A stretch of 64,000 nt of DNA from Terriglobia bacterium (GCA_020072645.1 JAIQGK010000003.1:372001-436000), one strand, 5' to 3'. Positions 50,216 through 60,093 are shown, counted from the stretch's first letter. Program-made: numbers and translations. The notes: a model not told the origin generated them from the sequence alone.

Positions 50216-52084
50216 GTGCTTTCGCCGAGCAGACAAATTGCCGAGATTCGCGATTATGCAGCGGTTGGAGATTGTCGTTCTGCAGCTCTGGTTTCAAGAT
50301 ACGGATCAGTAGACTGGCTTTGCTGGCCGCGATTTGATAGTCCGTCGATTTTTGCCGCCATTCTCGACAAGGAGAAAGGCGGCTATTGGTCGATATCTCC
50401 GGCGGCACCGAGCCAGTTCGAGCGCGCTTACATTCGTGGTTCCAATGTTCTTGAAACTCATTTCATCTGCCCAACCGGGCACGCAACTCTCACTGATCTC
50501 ATGCCGGTGGCTTCAGAAGAGTTCAAGCGGCGACACATGCTGCCCGATCACGAACTTCTGCGGCAAATTGTATGTACAGAAGGAGAGATTAAGCTGGAGG
50601 TAGCATTCTGCCCTCGTCCTTATTATGGAGCGAGAGAACTGAAGCTCCAGAATCTGGGCGCGCATGGTTTGCGATTGGAATTCAGGCGGGGAGCCTATTT
50701 CTTGCGCAGCAGCATTCCTTTGAAGATCGATGGAAACGAGGCCCGCGCAGAGATCTCAATGAGAGATGGTGATGTGCTCCAGTTCTCGCTCAGCTATTCG
50801 GAAGAGTCGCCCGCCATACTGCCGGCATTGGGTGAAAATGCAACTGCTTCAATCGAGCGTTCCGTAAAATGGTGGCAGGGATGGGCGGCGCGAGCAAAGT
50901 ACCAGGGACCGTATCGTGACGCAGTCGTGCGTAGCGCTCTGGCGCTCAAACTCATGGCGTATGCGCCTTCGGGAGCGATCACAGCCGCCGTAACAACTTC
51001 ACTGCCTGAGCGGATTGGAGGCAGCCTCAACTGGGACTATCGCTACTGTTGGTTGCGTGACGCATCGCTGACCGTGCGTGCGCTTTTGGGCCTTGGTTAC
51101 ATCGAAGAAACAGAAAGCTTCATGACCTGGATGTTGCATGCCACGCGGCTGACCCAGCCTCAATTGCGTGTCCTGTACAACGTTTTCGGTGGGATGGCTC
51201 GTCGCGAAGAAGAACTGGACCTTGCGGGCTATTTCGATTCCCGGCCAGTGCGAATTGGTAACGGCGCAAGACACCAGCTTCAACTTGATGTCTATGGAGA
51301 AGTGATAGAAGCTGCGGCCCAGTATGCACAGCGGCATGGACACTTTGACCGCACTACACAAAAAGTCTTGATCGGCTTTGGAAAGTACGTTGCGAAACAC
51401 TGGAACCTTGCTGACGAGGGCATATGGGAGCCAAGGTCCGGGGGGGCCCACCACACCCATTCGCGACTGCTCTGCTGGACGGCTCTCGATCGCCTGCTTG
51501 CGCTCAGCGACAAAGGCTTTCTGGATGGAGTGCCACGCCAGCAATTTGAACAGGAGCGCGGACGGATCCGGCAACAGATAGAACACCGAGCATGGAATGA
51601 GGGCCTCCAGAGCTATGTAAGTGTCCTTGATGGTGACTGCGTAGATGCCACTCTGCTACGCCTCCCATGGTATGGCTTTGAAGAAGCACAGTCCCTTCGC
51701 ATGAAGAGCACGTATCGCAGAATCCGTCAGGAACTGAGCGCCGGTGATGGTCTCCTGTTTCGCTATCGGTCCCAACCTCCTGAGGGGGCGTTTGGTATAT
51801 GCGGCTTCTGGGCCGTGGAGTATCTCGCGCTGGGCGGAGGCACGCTAGAAGAAGCCCATGCTCTCTTTGATCAACTTTTGAAGTATGGAAATGATCTCGG
51901 CTTGTTTGCTGAGGAGATTGATCCTGGGACAGGAGATGCCCTTGGGAATTTCCCCCAGGCGTTCACACACATCGGGCTGATCAGCGCGGCGCTCACCCTG
52001 GAAGAAAAGGAACGCGGAGAGTCTCATCCTGCCGCACAGACCGGCGAAAATGTTAAATCAGGCAGCCGCGAGGTGATCCAGTGA
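50216..52084 (+). CDS. glycoside hydrolase family 15 enzyme (trehalase/glucoamylase-like)
   Basis: GTG 50216 is preferred because the family begins there: IRDYAAVGDCRSAALVSRYGSVDWLCWPRFDSP; the frame is open to 50138. The protein is about 622 residues. It has an N-terminal trehalase-like beta domain to about 240, then the GH15 (alpha/alpha)6 barrel with SLNWDYRYCWLRDASLTVRALL, GIWEPRSGGAHHTHSRLLCWTALDR and the C-terminal GLFAEEIDPGTGDALGNFPQAFTHIGLISAA. It cleaves alpha-glucosidic bonds in trehalose or maltose-type sugars. It overlaps the next gene by four bases. Confidence 0.9.
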   Translation: MLSPSRQIAEIRDYAAVGDCRSAALVSRYGSVDWLCWPRFDSPSIFAAILDKEKGGYWSISPAAPSQFERAYIRGSNVLETHFICPTGHATLTDLMPVASEEFKRRHMLPDHELLRQIVCTEGEIKLEVAFCPRPYYGARELKLQNLGAHGLRLEFRRGAYFLRSSIPLKIDGNEARAEISMRDGDVLQFSLSYSEESPAILPALGENATASIERSVKWWQGWAARAKYQGPYRDAVVRSALALKLMAYAPSGAITAAVTTSLPERIGGSLNWDYRYCWLRDASLTVRALLGLGYIEETESFMTWMLHATRLTQPQLRVLYNVFGGMARREEELDLAGYFDSRPVRIGNGARHQLQLDVYGEVIEAAAQYAQRHGHFDRTTQKVLIGFGKYVAKHWNLADEGIWEPRSGGAHHTHSRLLCWTALDRLLALSDKGFLDGVPRQQFEQERGRIRQQIEHRAWNEGLQSYVSVLDGDCVDATLLRLPWYGFEEAQSLRMKSTYRRIRQELSAGDGLLFRYRSQPPEGAFGICGFWAVEYLALGGGTLEEAHALFDQLLKYGNDLGLFAEEIDPGTGDALGNFPQAFTHIGLISAALTLEEKERGESHPAAQTGENVKSGSREVIQ

Positions 52085-52560
52085 ATTGGGCTAGCTGGCT
52101 ATTATGGGGGTTTCTTGCAACCATTGTCCTGACCACAATTAGTGCGGGAGCCCAGGGACTGGGACTCACTCGCATCAACTTTCCCTACATGCTCGGCACC
52201 ATCTTCACCCCTGATCGAGATCGCGCAAAGCTGTATGGCTTCCTGGTGCACCTGGCAGTGGGATGGGTATTTTCCGTGATTTACGTCTTCATCTTCCAGG
52301 CTCTGGGAGTGGGAGGTTGGTGGCGGGGCGCACTGATCGGCGTTTGTCACGGAATCGTCGTGCTGGTAGTCGTCATGTCACTCATGCCGGGGTTGCATCC
52401 ACGCATGGCCAGCGAGCAACAAGGTCCGACGGCCCAGAATCTGCTCGAGCCCCCAGGATTTCTGGCCTTGCATTACGGCGTGCAAACCCCACTGGCGATC
52501 ATGATTGCGCACACGGTTTTTGGAATGATTCTGGGCGCGTTCTATCACCTGGCGCGATGA
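52081..52560 (+). CDS. four-helix membrane protein of unknown function
   Basis: This 159-residue protein begins with the ATG-like NWASWLLWGFLATIVLTTISAG and overlaps the GH15 stop by four bases (GTGA). Four hydrophobic segments follow the pattern helix, loop (LGLTRINFPYMLGTIFTPDRDRA), helix (VGWVFSVIYVFIFQAL), helix (GIVVLVVVMSLMPGL), helix (PLAIMIAHTVFGMILGAFY). A family seen beside GH15 genes in Acidobacteriota and others; function unknown. Confidence 0.7.
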   Translation: MNWASWLLWGFLATIVLTTISAGAQGLGLTRINFPYMLGTIFTPDRDRAKLYGFLVHLAVGWVFSVIYVFIFQALGVGGWWRGALIGVCHGIVVLVVVMSLMPGLHPRMASEQQGPTAQNLLEPPGFLALHYGVQTPLAIMIAHTVFGMILGAFYHLAR

Positions 52561-52579
52561 CCGATTCACTCAAATGGCT

Positions 52580-52960
52580 TCATGCCGCGCTGGGATAAGC
52601 GATGGTGCTCAGCAGGCCGTTGTTGGCCTGGCGAGAATCAAGCCGCGTATGCTGCGCCACGATCGGCACATCAGACTCTATGACGCTCGAATAATCCGTG
52701 TCTCTGGGAATCATCTCTGGCTCGCGAAGATCGTTGAATCGCACATGCCGGGTTCGCCGCGCAGATACGATCAGGCGATACGGGCCAACTGGCTCACGGT
52801 CCTTGTAATAAATGGTAATTTCCACATGTGCGTCGTTATCTGAGCAATTCAGCAGACACACAGTTTCGTGGCTTGTCATCTGCGGCTCAGGCCCGTGGCT
52901 CTCTTTGGGAATGTATCCTTCAGCGATCACCCACGTTTTCTCTCCAATTGGTTTTCTCAT
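52580..52960 (-). CDS. sensory rhodopsin transducer (ASRT) family protein
   Basis: This 126-residue protein has the beta-rich ASRT pattern: KTWVIAEGYIPKESHGPEPQMTSHETVCLLN, then VEITIYYKDREPVGPYRLIVSARRTRHVRFNDL, then VIESDVPIVAQHTRLDSRQ. No rhodopsin gene is seen in the window. Other family members were proposed to bind small molecules or sugars. It is separated by 13 bases from the FAD/Fe-S gene on the same strand and may be in one operon with it. Confidence 0.85.
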   Translation of the reverse strand: MRKPIGEKTWVIAEGYIPKESHGPEPQMTSHETVCLLNCSDNDAHVEITIYYKDREPVGPYRLIVSARRTRHVRFNDLREPEMIPRDTDYSSVIESDVPIVAQHTRLDSRQANNGLLSTIAYPSAA

Positions 52961-52973
52961 AGCTCCTCCTCGA

Positions 52974-55900
52974 CTATCTGTCTGATCTGTTTAAGCGTTT
53001 GGCCAGGAGCACTCCTCCCACCGCTGTGACGCTAAGCGCCGCCAAGGCGCGCCATCGAGCGTTACGCCTGGACGCTTCTCTACGTTTCACCAAAGCTGCC
53101 TCTGGATATATACCGTCAACGCGGCCATCTGTCTGCGCGATCTGAATCACCTCAGCCAGGTGCAGCGCCTGGCGACCTGTCTGCTGTGCGATCTGCTCGC
53201 GACAGCTGAAACCATCCGCGATAATGATTGTGGATATCTCTGCTTTTCGCACTTCCGGCAATAAGCGGCGCTCACCAATGGCTATCGAAATGTCATACTT
53301 ACTGCTCTCGAAACCGAAGGAACCAGCCATGCCACAGCATCCCGAGTTGAGAACCTGTGACTCAAGTCCCAGTTTCTTTAGAACGGCGTTCTCAGCATCA
53401 AATCGCAACACTGACTTGTGATGGCAATGGCCCTGCACAAGCGCCTTACGTTGCAAGTGCGGAGGCTGGTAATTCTTCGCTTTTGTCTCAAGAAACTCAC
53501 TCAACAGCAGCGTTTGTGCCTTCAGTTTCTGCGCCAGTGGGTCGTCCGGAAAAAGATTTGTGAGTTCGTCACGGAACACTGAAGCGCAGCTTGGTTCCAG
53601 CACCACGATTGGCAAACCGGATTCAATCGGAGAGCGCAATGCCTTCATCACTCGGCGCAAGTAGAGCTTGGCGGCATCCAACATGCCGTAATCGTAAAGA
53701 GGACGGCCACAGCAGAGATGCGTCCGCGGTATCTCCACTGAAAACCCCGCATGCTCTATCACTTCCGTTGCTGCCTGCGCTGTTTCCGGGAAAAAGTAGT
53801 TATTAAACGTGTCCGGCCATAGGATGACTTTGCCCTTCGTGGCGGAATCGGCCGACTTCCGTTTCATAAACCAGTTGCGGAATGTCTGCGGAGCAAACTC
53901 TGGAATCGTACGGCCCAGCGGCATACCCGCAGCCAGCTTGGCCAGATGGCTGAGGCCCGGAGTCTGGGTGACGAGATTGACAACTCCGGGCCAGATCGAC
54001 GCCAGACGTGCCCATTGGTCGATCCATCCAAAAGCGTAAGCATGCCGAGGGCGTATGCGGCCTTCCCAGTAGTGTGAAAGGAATTCAGCTTTGTAGGTGG
54101 CAATATCCACATTCACCGGACAATTGCCCTTGCATCCTTTGCAGGAGAGGCAGAGGTCCAATGACTCTTTTACATTTTCGTCACGCCAGCCGCCGGTAAT
54201 CACGTTGCCATTGAGCATCTCCCAGAAGTGATGCGCTCGCCCTCGGGTCGTATGCCGCTCTTCATGCGTGACCATAAAGCTGGGACACATAGTGTCGTCA
54301 TCTGGATTGGCCGCATCCTTGCGGCGGCACTTGCCCACACCCACGCAGCGCAACGCAGCATGCGCGAAGCGGCCTTTGTCGTCTGGATATTTGAAATGCG
54401 TTTCCGGTTCCCAAGGGTGGTAGTCCGCTCCAAGCCGCAGGTTTTCATCGATGCGATACGGATCAACGATTTTTCCGGGGTTCATTTTCCAATCGGGGTC
54501 CCAGATGGATTTGAACTCGCGAAATGCTTCAATGAGTTTATCGCCAAACATTTTGTATAGAAATTCAGCGCGTGCCTGGCCGTCACCGTGCTCTCCGCTG
54601 AGACTACCGCCATATTTCACGCACAAATCCGTGGCCTCATCCATGAAGGAACGCCATTTGCGAATTCCTGGCTCACTCATCAGGTCAAAACTGACGCGAC
54701 AATGGACGCAGCCCTGGCCAAAATGTCCATAAAGCACAGAGTTATAGTCGTATTTGTTGTAGAGGGCGCGCAGGTCACGGAGGTATCCGCCTAGCTTTTC
54801 GGGCGCAACGGCGGAATCTTCCCACCCTTCCCATGTATCTGGCTCGCCGGGAACAAAGGCTGTTGTTCCCAAACCCGATTCGCGCACCTGCCACAGATGT
54901 TCCATCTCAGATTTGTCGGTGAATAGTTTCATGGAAGGGGAGCCGGGCTTCTTTCGCAAGACTTCCATGACGTGTTTTGCAAGATCAATTGCGTCCTGCT
55001 TTTTTTCAGCGCCAAACTCCGCCATGAGCCACCCTTTGCCTTCGGGCAGTAGTTTCAGATAGCGCGAATTCCGCCCTGCTTTTTTCTCTATGTTTTGATA
55101 CAGATCTTCGTCAATGCCTTCGAGCGCGGTTGGCTGAAATGGGTCGATATCCAACACGTGGTCTGCCGCCTCATACACGTCTGGATAGCCAAGCATCAGG
55201 ATCACACGCTCTGCTTTGGCATCAATCAATCGCACTTTGGCTTCCAAGATGGTGACGAGCGTGCCTTCGCTCCCGACCAGGGCGCGTGCGATGTTGAAGC
55301 GGCCATCGCGGTCAGGTATCAGCTGATCAAGGTTATAACCGGATATCCGGCGCGGAATTTTGGGATATCTTTCCTTGATCAGCTCCGCGTAATGCGAACG
55401 CAATGATTTGAGATAGCGAAATATATCTCCCGTTCGGCCGCCGTGACCGGTGCAGCGCTCCAACTCAGCATCATCCATCCAGCCCACTTTCATGCGCGTG
55501 CCGTCGTAAAGCAGGATTTCAAGTTCGTCAACGTTTTCATGCGTGCGGCCGGACATTTGCGCGTGCGCGCCGCACGAGTTGTTGCCGATCATGCCTCCAA
55601 AGCAGCAGTGTGTGTGAGTGGCGGGATCTGGCCCCCATACCAGAAGATTGCCGCTTACCTGCATTGCCTCATTGCGTAATTCATCGCAGACCGTTCCCGG
55701 CAGCACGCGTGCCCAGCGCTCGCGGATATTTATTTCCTGCACTCCATGCATGTATTTTGACCAGTCCAACACAATGGCAGTGTTGCAAGTCTGGCCGGGA
55801 ATGCTGGTACCGCCTGCCCGCGAGAGCAGTGGCGCACCGTATTTATGGCACGCGTTAACAGCCTGGACAACATCCTCCTTTGATCGCGGAATGACCACCC

Positions 55901-56114
55901 CGATCGGTACTTGCCGGTAATTTCCAGCGTCCACGGCATACATGGCTTTCGTCCCGCTGTCGAAACGCACCTCGCCTTCGATGTTGCTGCGCAGCTCAGC
56001 TTCCAGACCCTTCACATCCACGCCGGAAGCGGAGCGCCAGTCGCGGGGGCGCGAGGCAATCGAATTCTTGAGGTCGTCGAGCGGAAAGATTGGATTCTTG
56101 CTGGCAGACATCAT
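52974..56114 (-). CDS. FAD- and Fe-S-containing oxidoreductase (DLD/GlcD-GlpC fusion type) with C-terminal membrane anchor
   Basis: This 1046-residue fusion begins with a PCMH-type FAD-binding domain (GVVIPRSKEDVVQAVNACHK, PLLSRAGGTSIPGQ, GNNSCGAHAQMSGRTHENV). FAD-oxidase C-terminal domain to about 560. A Fer4 region (LCLSCKGCKGNCPVN) follows at about 660, then CCG-type cysteine-rich modules (HLCCGRPLYDYG, GHCHHKS, SGCCGMAGSFG). The last 30 residues are a membrane helix (ALAALSVTAVGGVLLAKRL). It oxidises a 2-hydroxy acid such as D-lactate, glycolate or a sugar acid and passes electrons to the chain. Confidence 0.9.
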   Translation of the reverse strand: MMSASKNPIFPLDDLKNSIASRPRDWRSASGVDVKGLEAELRSNIEGEVRFDSGTKAMYAVDAGNYRQVPIGVVIPRSKEDVVQAVNACHKYGAPLLSRAGGTSIPGQTCNTAIVLDWSKYMHGVQEINIRERWARVLPGTVCDELRNEAMQVSGNLLVWGPDPATHTHCCFGGMIGNNSCGAHAQMSGRTHENVDELEILLYDGTRMKVGWMDDAELERCTGHGGRTGDIFRYLKSLRSHYAELIKERYPKIPRRISGYNLDQLIPDRDGRFNIARALVGSEGTLVTILEAKVRLIDAKAERVILMLGYPDVYEAADHVLDIDPFQPTALEGIDEDLYQNIEKKAGRNSRYLKLLPEGKGWLMAEFGAEKKQDAIDLAKHVMEVLRKKPGSPSMKLFTDKSEMEHLWQVRESGLGTTAFVPGEPDTWEGWEDSAVAPEKLGGYLRDLRALYNKYDYNSVLYGHFGQGCVHCRVSFDLMSEPGIRKWRSFMDEATDLCVKYGGSLSGEHGDGQARAEFLYKMFGDKLIEAFREFKSIWDPDWKMNPGKIVDPYRIDENLRLGADYHPWEPETHFKYPDDKGRFAHAALRCVGVGKCRRKDAANPDDDTMCPSFMVTHEERHTTRGRAHHFWEMLNGNVITGGWRDENVKESLDLCLSCKGCKGNCPVNVDIATYKAEFLSHYWEGRIRPRHAYAFGWIDQWARLASIWPGVVNLVTQTPGLSHLAKLAAGMPLGRTIPEFAPQTFRNWFMKRKSADSATKGKVILWPDTFNNYFFPETAQAATEVIEHAGFSVEIPRTHLCCGRPLYDYGMLDAAKLYLRRVMKALRSPIESGLPIVVLEPSCASVFRDELTNLFPDDPLAQKLKAQTLLLSEFLETKAKNYQPPHLQRKALVQGHCHHKSVLRFDAENAVLKKLGLESQVLNSGCCGMAGSFGFESSKYDISIAIGERRLLPEVRKAEISTIIIADGFSCREQIAQQTGRQALHLAEVIQIAQTDGRVDGIYPEAALVKRREASRRNARWRALAALSVTAVGGVLLAKRLNRSDR

Positions 56115-56120
56115 TTCTCC

Positions 56121-57224
56121 TTATGCGGCGAATCGTTCCGCATCAGCACGCTTGAGTTCAAGCCCGTTTCCGGGGCGCGACAAATCAGGGCGTAGCTCTC
56201 CATGGACTAGCTGCGGCAGACCGTCAAATAACATGGCCTCAATGCGCACATGATCGTGGAAATATTCCAGGTTCTTGAATGGGTGTACTGCACATGCAAC
56301 GTGCGTATGCAGCGCGGGAGCGGTGTGAGCTGAAAGTGGTATGTTATGCGCCTGGCAAAGGGCCGCCACCTGCAAAAATGCAGTGATCCCGCCGCAACGA
56401 GTGACGTCGGCCTGCTGCACATCCACGGCTCCCGAGGCAAGCATGTTGCGGAAATAGAAAATGTCATAGCCGTATTCCCCGGCAGCGATCTCCATGCCTG
56501 ACGGCGCCCGGTCGCGTACGAGCCGAAGACCAGCAAGGTCGTCAGATGAGACCGGCTCTTCAAACCACGTTACGCCGAAGGGAAGAAACCGCTCTGCCTG
56601 CATTAGCGCTTGTTTGCGACTGTAAGCCCCGTTAGCGTCCACGTAGAGCTCGGTTTCACTAGAGATCGCTTTGCGTGCGACACGGACGCGTTCCACGTCA
56701 CGGATGGCATCGCGTCCGATTTTTATCTTTACGCGCTTAATACCCCGCTTTACCCAGCCGGAGAGTTGGTTTGTAAGTTGCCTGTCTGAGTAAGAAGTGA
56801 ATCCACCGCTGCCGTAAATCGGCGCAGCATCTCTAACCTGGCCCAGCAAAGTGACCAACGGCAGATTCAGCAGGCGGGCTTTCAAGTCCCATAGCGCGCA
56901 ATCCACGGCTGAGATCGCCATGGAACAAATGCCAGGGCGACCGAGATTGCGTATCCTTTGCCACATTGCCATGTAAGCCGCCCGTGGGGACATGACGTCC
57001 TTCCCCACCAAACATGGAATCAGCGTGTTGTGAATCAGAGATGCCGTTGCAGTGTCGGCATAGGTGTAGCCGATGCCTTGGTTGCCGCCGCCCGAAACGC
57101 TGACCAGTACCAAAGTTGTACGGTTCCAGTCCAAGGTACCGTCAGATTCAGGGAAGTCGGTTGGGACCGTGTAAGTTTTTACCTCTACGCGATCGACGGG
57201 GACGATCTGTGAAATGCGCCGCAT
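56121..57224 (-). CDS. mandelate racemase/muconate lactonizing enzyme family member
   Basis: This is a 367-residue protein from ATG 57224 (MRRISQIVPVDRVEVKTYTV). Enolase-superfamily catalytic markers are RVKIKIGRD (Lys-x-Lys), LYVDANGAYSRKQAL (Asp metal ligand), WFEEPVSSDDLAGL (Glu), AAGEYGYD (Glu) and DVQQADVTRCGGITA with HTAPALHTHVA (general acid/base His). It probably dehydrates a sugar acid. It is 7 bases upstream of the large FAD/Fe-S enzyme in the same operon, which suggests a catabolic pathway for a hydroxy acid. Confidence 0.9.
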   Translation of the reverse strand: MRRISQIVPVDRVEVKTYTVPTDFPESDGTLDWNRTTLVLVSVSGGGNQGIGYTYADTATASLIHNTLIPCLVGKDVMSPRAAYMAMWQRIRNLGRPGICSMAISAVDCALWDLKARLLNLPLVTLLGQVRDAAPIYGSGGFTSYSDRQLTNQLSGWVKRGIKRVKIKIGRDAIRDVERVRVARKAISSETELYVDANGAYSRKQALMQAERFLPFGVTWFEEPVSSDDLAGLRLVRDRAPSGMEIAAGEYGYDIFYFRNMLASGAVDVQQADVTRCGGITAFLQVAALCQAHNIPLSAHTAPALHTHVACAVHPFKNLEYFHDHVRIEAMLFDGLPQLVHGELRPDLSRPGNGLELKRADAERFAA

Positions 57225-57435
57225 GTGGAATCTAAGCTGCAGTTTCAATACATCAGGCAGTGGATTTGAAAAAAGCCGACTTCTAATTCGATGTCTGCAG
57301 TGTGGCAAGGGTAGCCAACCGCCACGGAATCAGATAAGCAAATATCGTATTACGATACGTGAGCAAACGCGACGTTTCGCGGCGGCATCCCAGATGGTAT
57401 ACGACTTTTAATTTGAGGAAGGACGGTATTGGAAC

Positions 57436-58479
57436 GTGGCGAAGCATGAAGTAGTTGTTATCACCGGGGCTTCTGCGGGAGTGGGACGGGCCACCGTCCG
57501 CGAGTTTGCTCGACGGGGAGCATCGATAGGTTTAATTGCCAGGGGAGAAGACGGATTGACGGCAGCCCGCCGGGAAGTGGAGGCAGCGGGCGGTAAAGCG
57601 CTGGTCCTTCCAGTTGACGTCGCCAATGCCGGCGCGGTTGAAGCTGCGGCGGACTACGTGGAGAAAACCCTGGGGCCCATTGACATCTGGGTAAACAATG
57701 CTATGGCATCGGTTTTTTCGCCGATCAAAGAGATGACCCCAGAGGACTTTAAGCGAGTCACTGAGGTGACGTACCTTGGATATGTATATGGCTCGTTGGC
57801 AGCTCTCAAGCGTATGCTGCCAAGAAATCGCGGCACGATTGTGCATGTAGGCTCAGCGCTCGCCTATCGGAGCATACCGTTGCAAGCTGCTTATTGTGCC
57901 GCCAAGCACGCAGTGCTTGGCTTTTTCGCCTCATTGCGCACAGAGCTTAAGCACGATCACAGCAAAGTGCGTACGACCATGGTGCAAATGCCGGCTCTCA
58001 ATACTCCGCAATTTGGCTGGGTGAAAAGCCGCCTGCCACGCAAGGCGCAACCGGTGCCGCCGATCTTTCAGCCAGAGGTGGCGGCCCGCGCTATTTATTA
58101 CGCCGCGCATCATCCTGACCGCCGCGAGTATTACGTGGCGTGGTCCACCGTGAAGGCAATCTTCGGCAACAAACTTGTTCCTTCTTTGGGTGATGACTAT
58201 CTTGCGCGCACCGGATATGACTCACAGCAACATGATGGCCCGGAAGATCCCAATCGCCCTAATAATCTCTGGGAGCCTGTTGCCGGAGATCACGGGGCCC
58301 ACGGAGCTTTTGACAAGCGCGCACACTCCTTCAGTATGGAAATGTGGTTGGAAAGCCATGCCAAGTGGCTGGCCTTGGCTGTAGGATTGACCGTTGCCGG
58401 AGCCACACTCAGTTTGGTGAGACGATCAGCGTCAGAAGAGAATCAGGGCGTGGAACCGCAAACGAACGCGGCGGCATAG
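57436..58479 (+). CDS. short-chain dehydrogenase/reductase with C-terminal membrane anchor
   Basis: This 347-residue protein starts at GTG 57436 after GAGGAAGGAC. It has a classical SDR core: TGASAGVGRAT (TGxxxGxG), NNAMASVF, VGSALAYRSIPLQAAYCAAKHAV (Ser, Tyr-x-x-x-Lys). The tail after about 300 holds a single hydrophobic helix (WLALAVGLTVAGATLSLV) and a Lys/Glu-rich end. It is divergent from the enolase-superfamily/FAD operon. The substrate is unknown; the membrane anchor echoes that of the FAD/Fe-S enzyme. Confidence 0.9.
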   Translation: MAKHEVVVITGASAGVGRATVREFARRGASIGLIARGEDGLTAARREVEAAGGKALVLPVDVANAGAVEAAADYVEKTLGPIDIWVNNAMASVFSPIKEMTPEDFKRVTEVTYLGYVYGSLAALKRMLPRNRGTIVHVGSALAYRSIPLQAAYCAAKHAVLGFFASLRTELKHDHSKVRTTMVQMPALNTPQFGWVKSRLPRKAQPVPPIFQPEVAARAIYYAAHHPDRREYYVAWSTVKAIFGNKLVPSLGDDYLARTGYDSQQHDGPEDPNRPNNLWEPVAGDHGAHGAFDKRAHSFSMEMWLESHAKWLALAVGLTVAGATLSLVRRSASEENQGVEPQTNAAA

Positions 58480-58647
58480 CTGATTTTGCTGATAAAAGTC
58501 GTGATGCACTTTCATGTTCTGTGACATCTTTGTACTACCTCGCGGTTTTAACGAAGATGGCTTTTCAGCAAATGCGCCTTGAAACTATTGTGAATGGCCG
58601 ATTGAGGCAATTCCCAACAAAACAGTGTTCCGAGGAATTCGCGATTT

Positions 58648-59391
58648 TTATTCTTCGATTCCTGCAAACAAATCAGTTTCCATTGCCATCTTGCTTGGCT
58701 TTGCGCTGTTGGCCAGATGAAATACTTCTGTCTTGCCGCGCCTGCGGATGGTCTCTTCAAAAAAGCCGAACAGGGGCGCTTGGGATGTGTGGAGTTTGAA
58801 AGCTGCTATCTTGGCATCAATCTCATGCTGCTTTAGTTCGATAACGGTAGTAGTGGGCGCCAGCGAGACCGGCTGACGGTCTGGCATGGTGAAGAGAGCG
58901 GTAGCGTAATAGAGCTTCTGCGTACGATGGGGCGCAAGTCCATTTTTCAGTTGGTCGATGAAACGATTCGTGCGTCCGGCCCAGTGGCAGGCCATGGTGG
59001 CGAAGACGGAAATCATGGAGTGGTCCGGGTGTGCGGTGATGGCGCCTTCTGTTCCCATGGTGATCACCACCTGCGGACGCAGCTCGCGGACCAACCGAGT
59101 CAGCCTGGCCACTACCTCATAAAAATCCTGGCGATCGAGCTTGCCGTCGGGATAGTCGAGCACGGTTCCGCGGCTTACTTTCAGCAACTTGCAGGCAGCA
59201 TTGAATTCCAAGCGACGAGTGGCGGAAAGTTCGTCGTCTGATTTGGCCGAGCCGCGATGCGTGGCTGCCTGGCCGGGGGTAAGGCAAATCACATGGGTTT
59301 CCACGCCGCGTTCAGCGTAGCGCAAAAGAGTGCCGCCAAAGCTGCCGGCTTCGTCGTCAGGATGGGCGGTAAAACAGAGGAGCCGAAGCAT
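58648..59391 (-). CDS. PIG-L-family deacetylase
   Basis: This 247-residue protein has the zinc motif AHPDDEAGSFGG at residues 9-20 and the second-site HPDHSMISVF near 142 with TMGTEGAITAHPD. This is the LmbE/PIG-L family that includes N-acetylglucosaminyl deacetylases such as MshB and BshB. The substrate here (a GlcNAc-type glycoside) is undetermined. It is monocistronic on the minus strand. Confidence 0.9.
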   Translation of the reverse strand: MLRLLCFTAHPDDEAGSFGGTLLRYAERGVETHVICLTPGQAATHRGSAKSDDELSATRRLEFNAACKLLKVSRGTVLDYPDGKLDRQDFYEVVARLTRLVRELRPQVVITMGTEGAITAHPDHSMISVFATMACHWAGRTNRFIDQLKNGLAPHRTQKLYYATALFTMPDRQPVSLAPTTTVIELKQHEIDAKIAAFKLHTSQAPLFGFFEETIRRRGKTEVFHLANSAKPSKMAMETDLFAGIEE

Positions 59392-59486
59392 CTTTTTTCT
59401 CTTTATCCTTCTCTCATCTGGTGAGCTTCTTGTGTATCATGCCCGGCCGTTTCATGCCACACGCCGGAAGCCGGAAAAGAGCTGCC

Positions 59487-60083
59487 ATGCATCCCCGAGC
59501 AATCACTTTTAGTGGCCTTCTCTTGATTATTGCCGGTTTGGCCGTTGTCGCGGCGGCTAGAAACTCGACAAAGCCAATGTCCGGTGTGCGTTCCAACATG
59601 CCCGCCGGGTATGCCGTGATGGTGCTCAAGCCATCCAAAGCCACGCTTTCCCTTATGGGCCTGATCGAATGCCCTGAACTGGAAGGCGCACAGCACGTGG
59701 CGGAAGGCTCACACAAAAGGCTTGTCTCCGCCGACGGTGCAACGATCAGGCAATTTCCCCAGCGGTTCAGCTTTCGCATTACCGCATCTCTTAAGAAGAT
59801 TTTTATTGAAGGACCAGACTCGTCTGTTGATGTATCGGGCGCTCCCCAGGAATTGCTGCTTAATCTGAAGTTCCGTATCCGTGCCTATAACGGCCTGGAA
59901 TCCCGGGAAATCGAGCCGCAATCCATTGAGATGATTGGCGTGCCGGCTGACGTGCCTTATGACGAGCGCGTGTATCGCATCAATGTCGATACAGGAAATC
60001 TTCCCATCACCGACCGCGTGATCATTGAAATACTTTCGCCGCAAGGCGAGCTTCTAACCCATTTTCCTTTTAGTCTGCTTTAG
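59487..60083 (+). CDS. secreted or membrane-anchored protein of unknown function
   Basis: This is a 198-residue protein from ATG 59487 (MHPRAITFSGLLLIIAGLAVVAAARNS); the frame extends upstream to 59421. The hydrophobic N-terminus is a signal anchor. A beta-rich remainder has PSKATLSLMGLIECPELEGAQHV, FSFRITASLKKIFIEGPDSSVDVSG and VPYDERVYRINVDTGNLPI, and it ends in FPFSLL. It is not recognised. Confidence 0.65.
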   Translation: MHPRAITFSGLLLIIAGLAVVAAARNSTKPMSGVRSNMPAGYAVMVLKPSKATLSLMGLIECPELEGAQHVAEGSHKRLVSADGATIRQFPQRFSFRITASLKKIFIEGPDSSVDVSGAPQELLLNLKFRIRAYNGLESREIEPQSIEMIGVPADVPYDERVYRINVDTGNLPITDRVIIEILSPQGELLTHFPFSLL

Positions 60084-60093
60084 CTTTTTTGGT

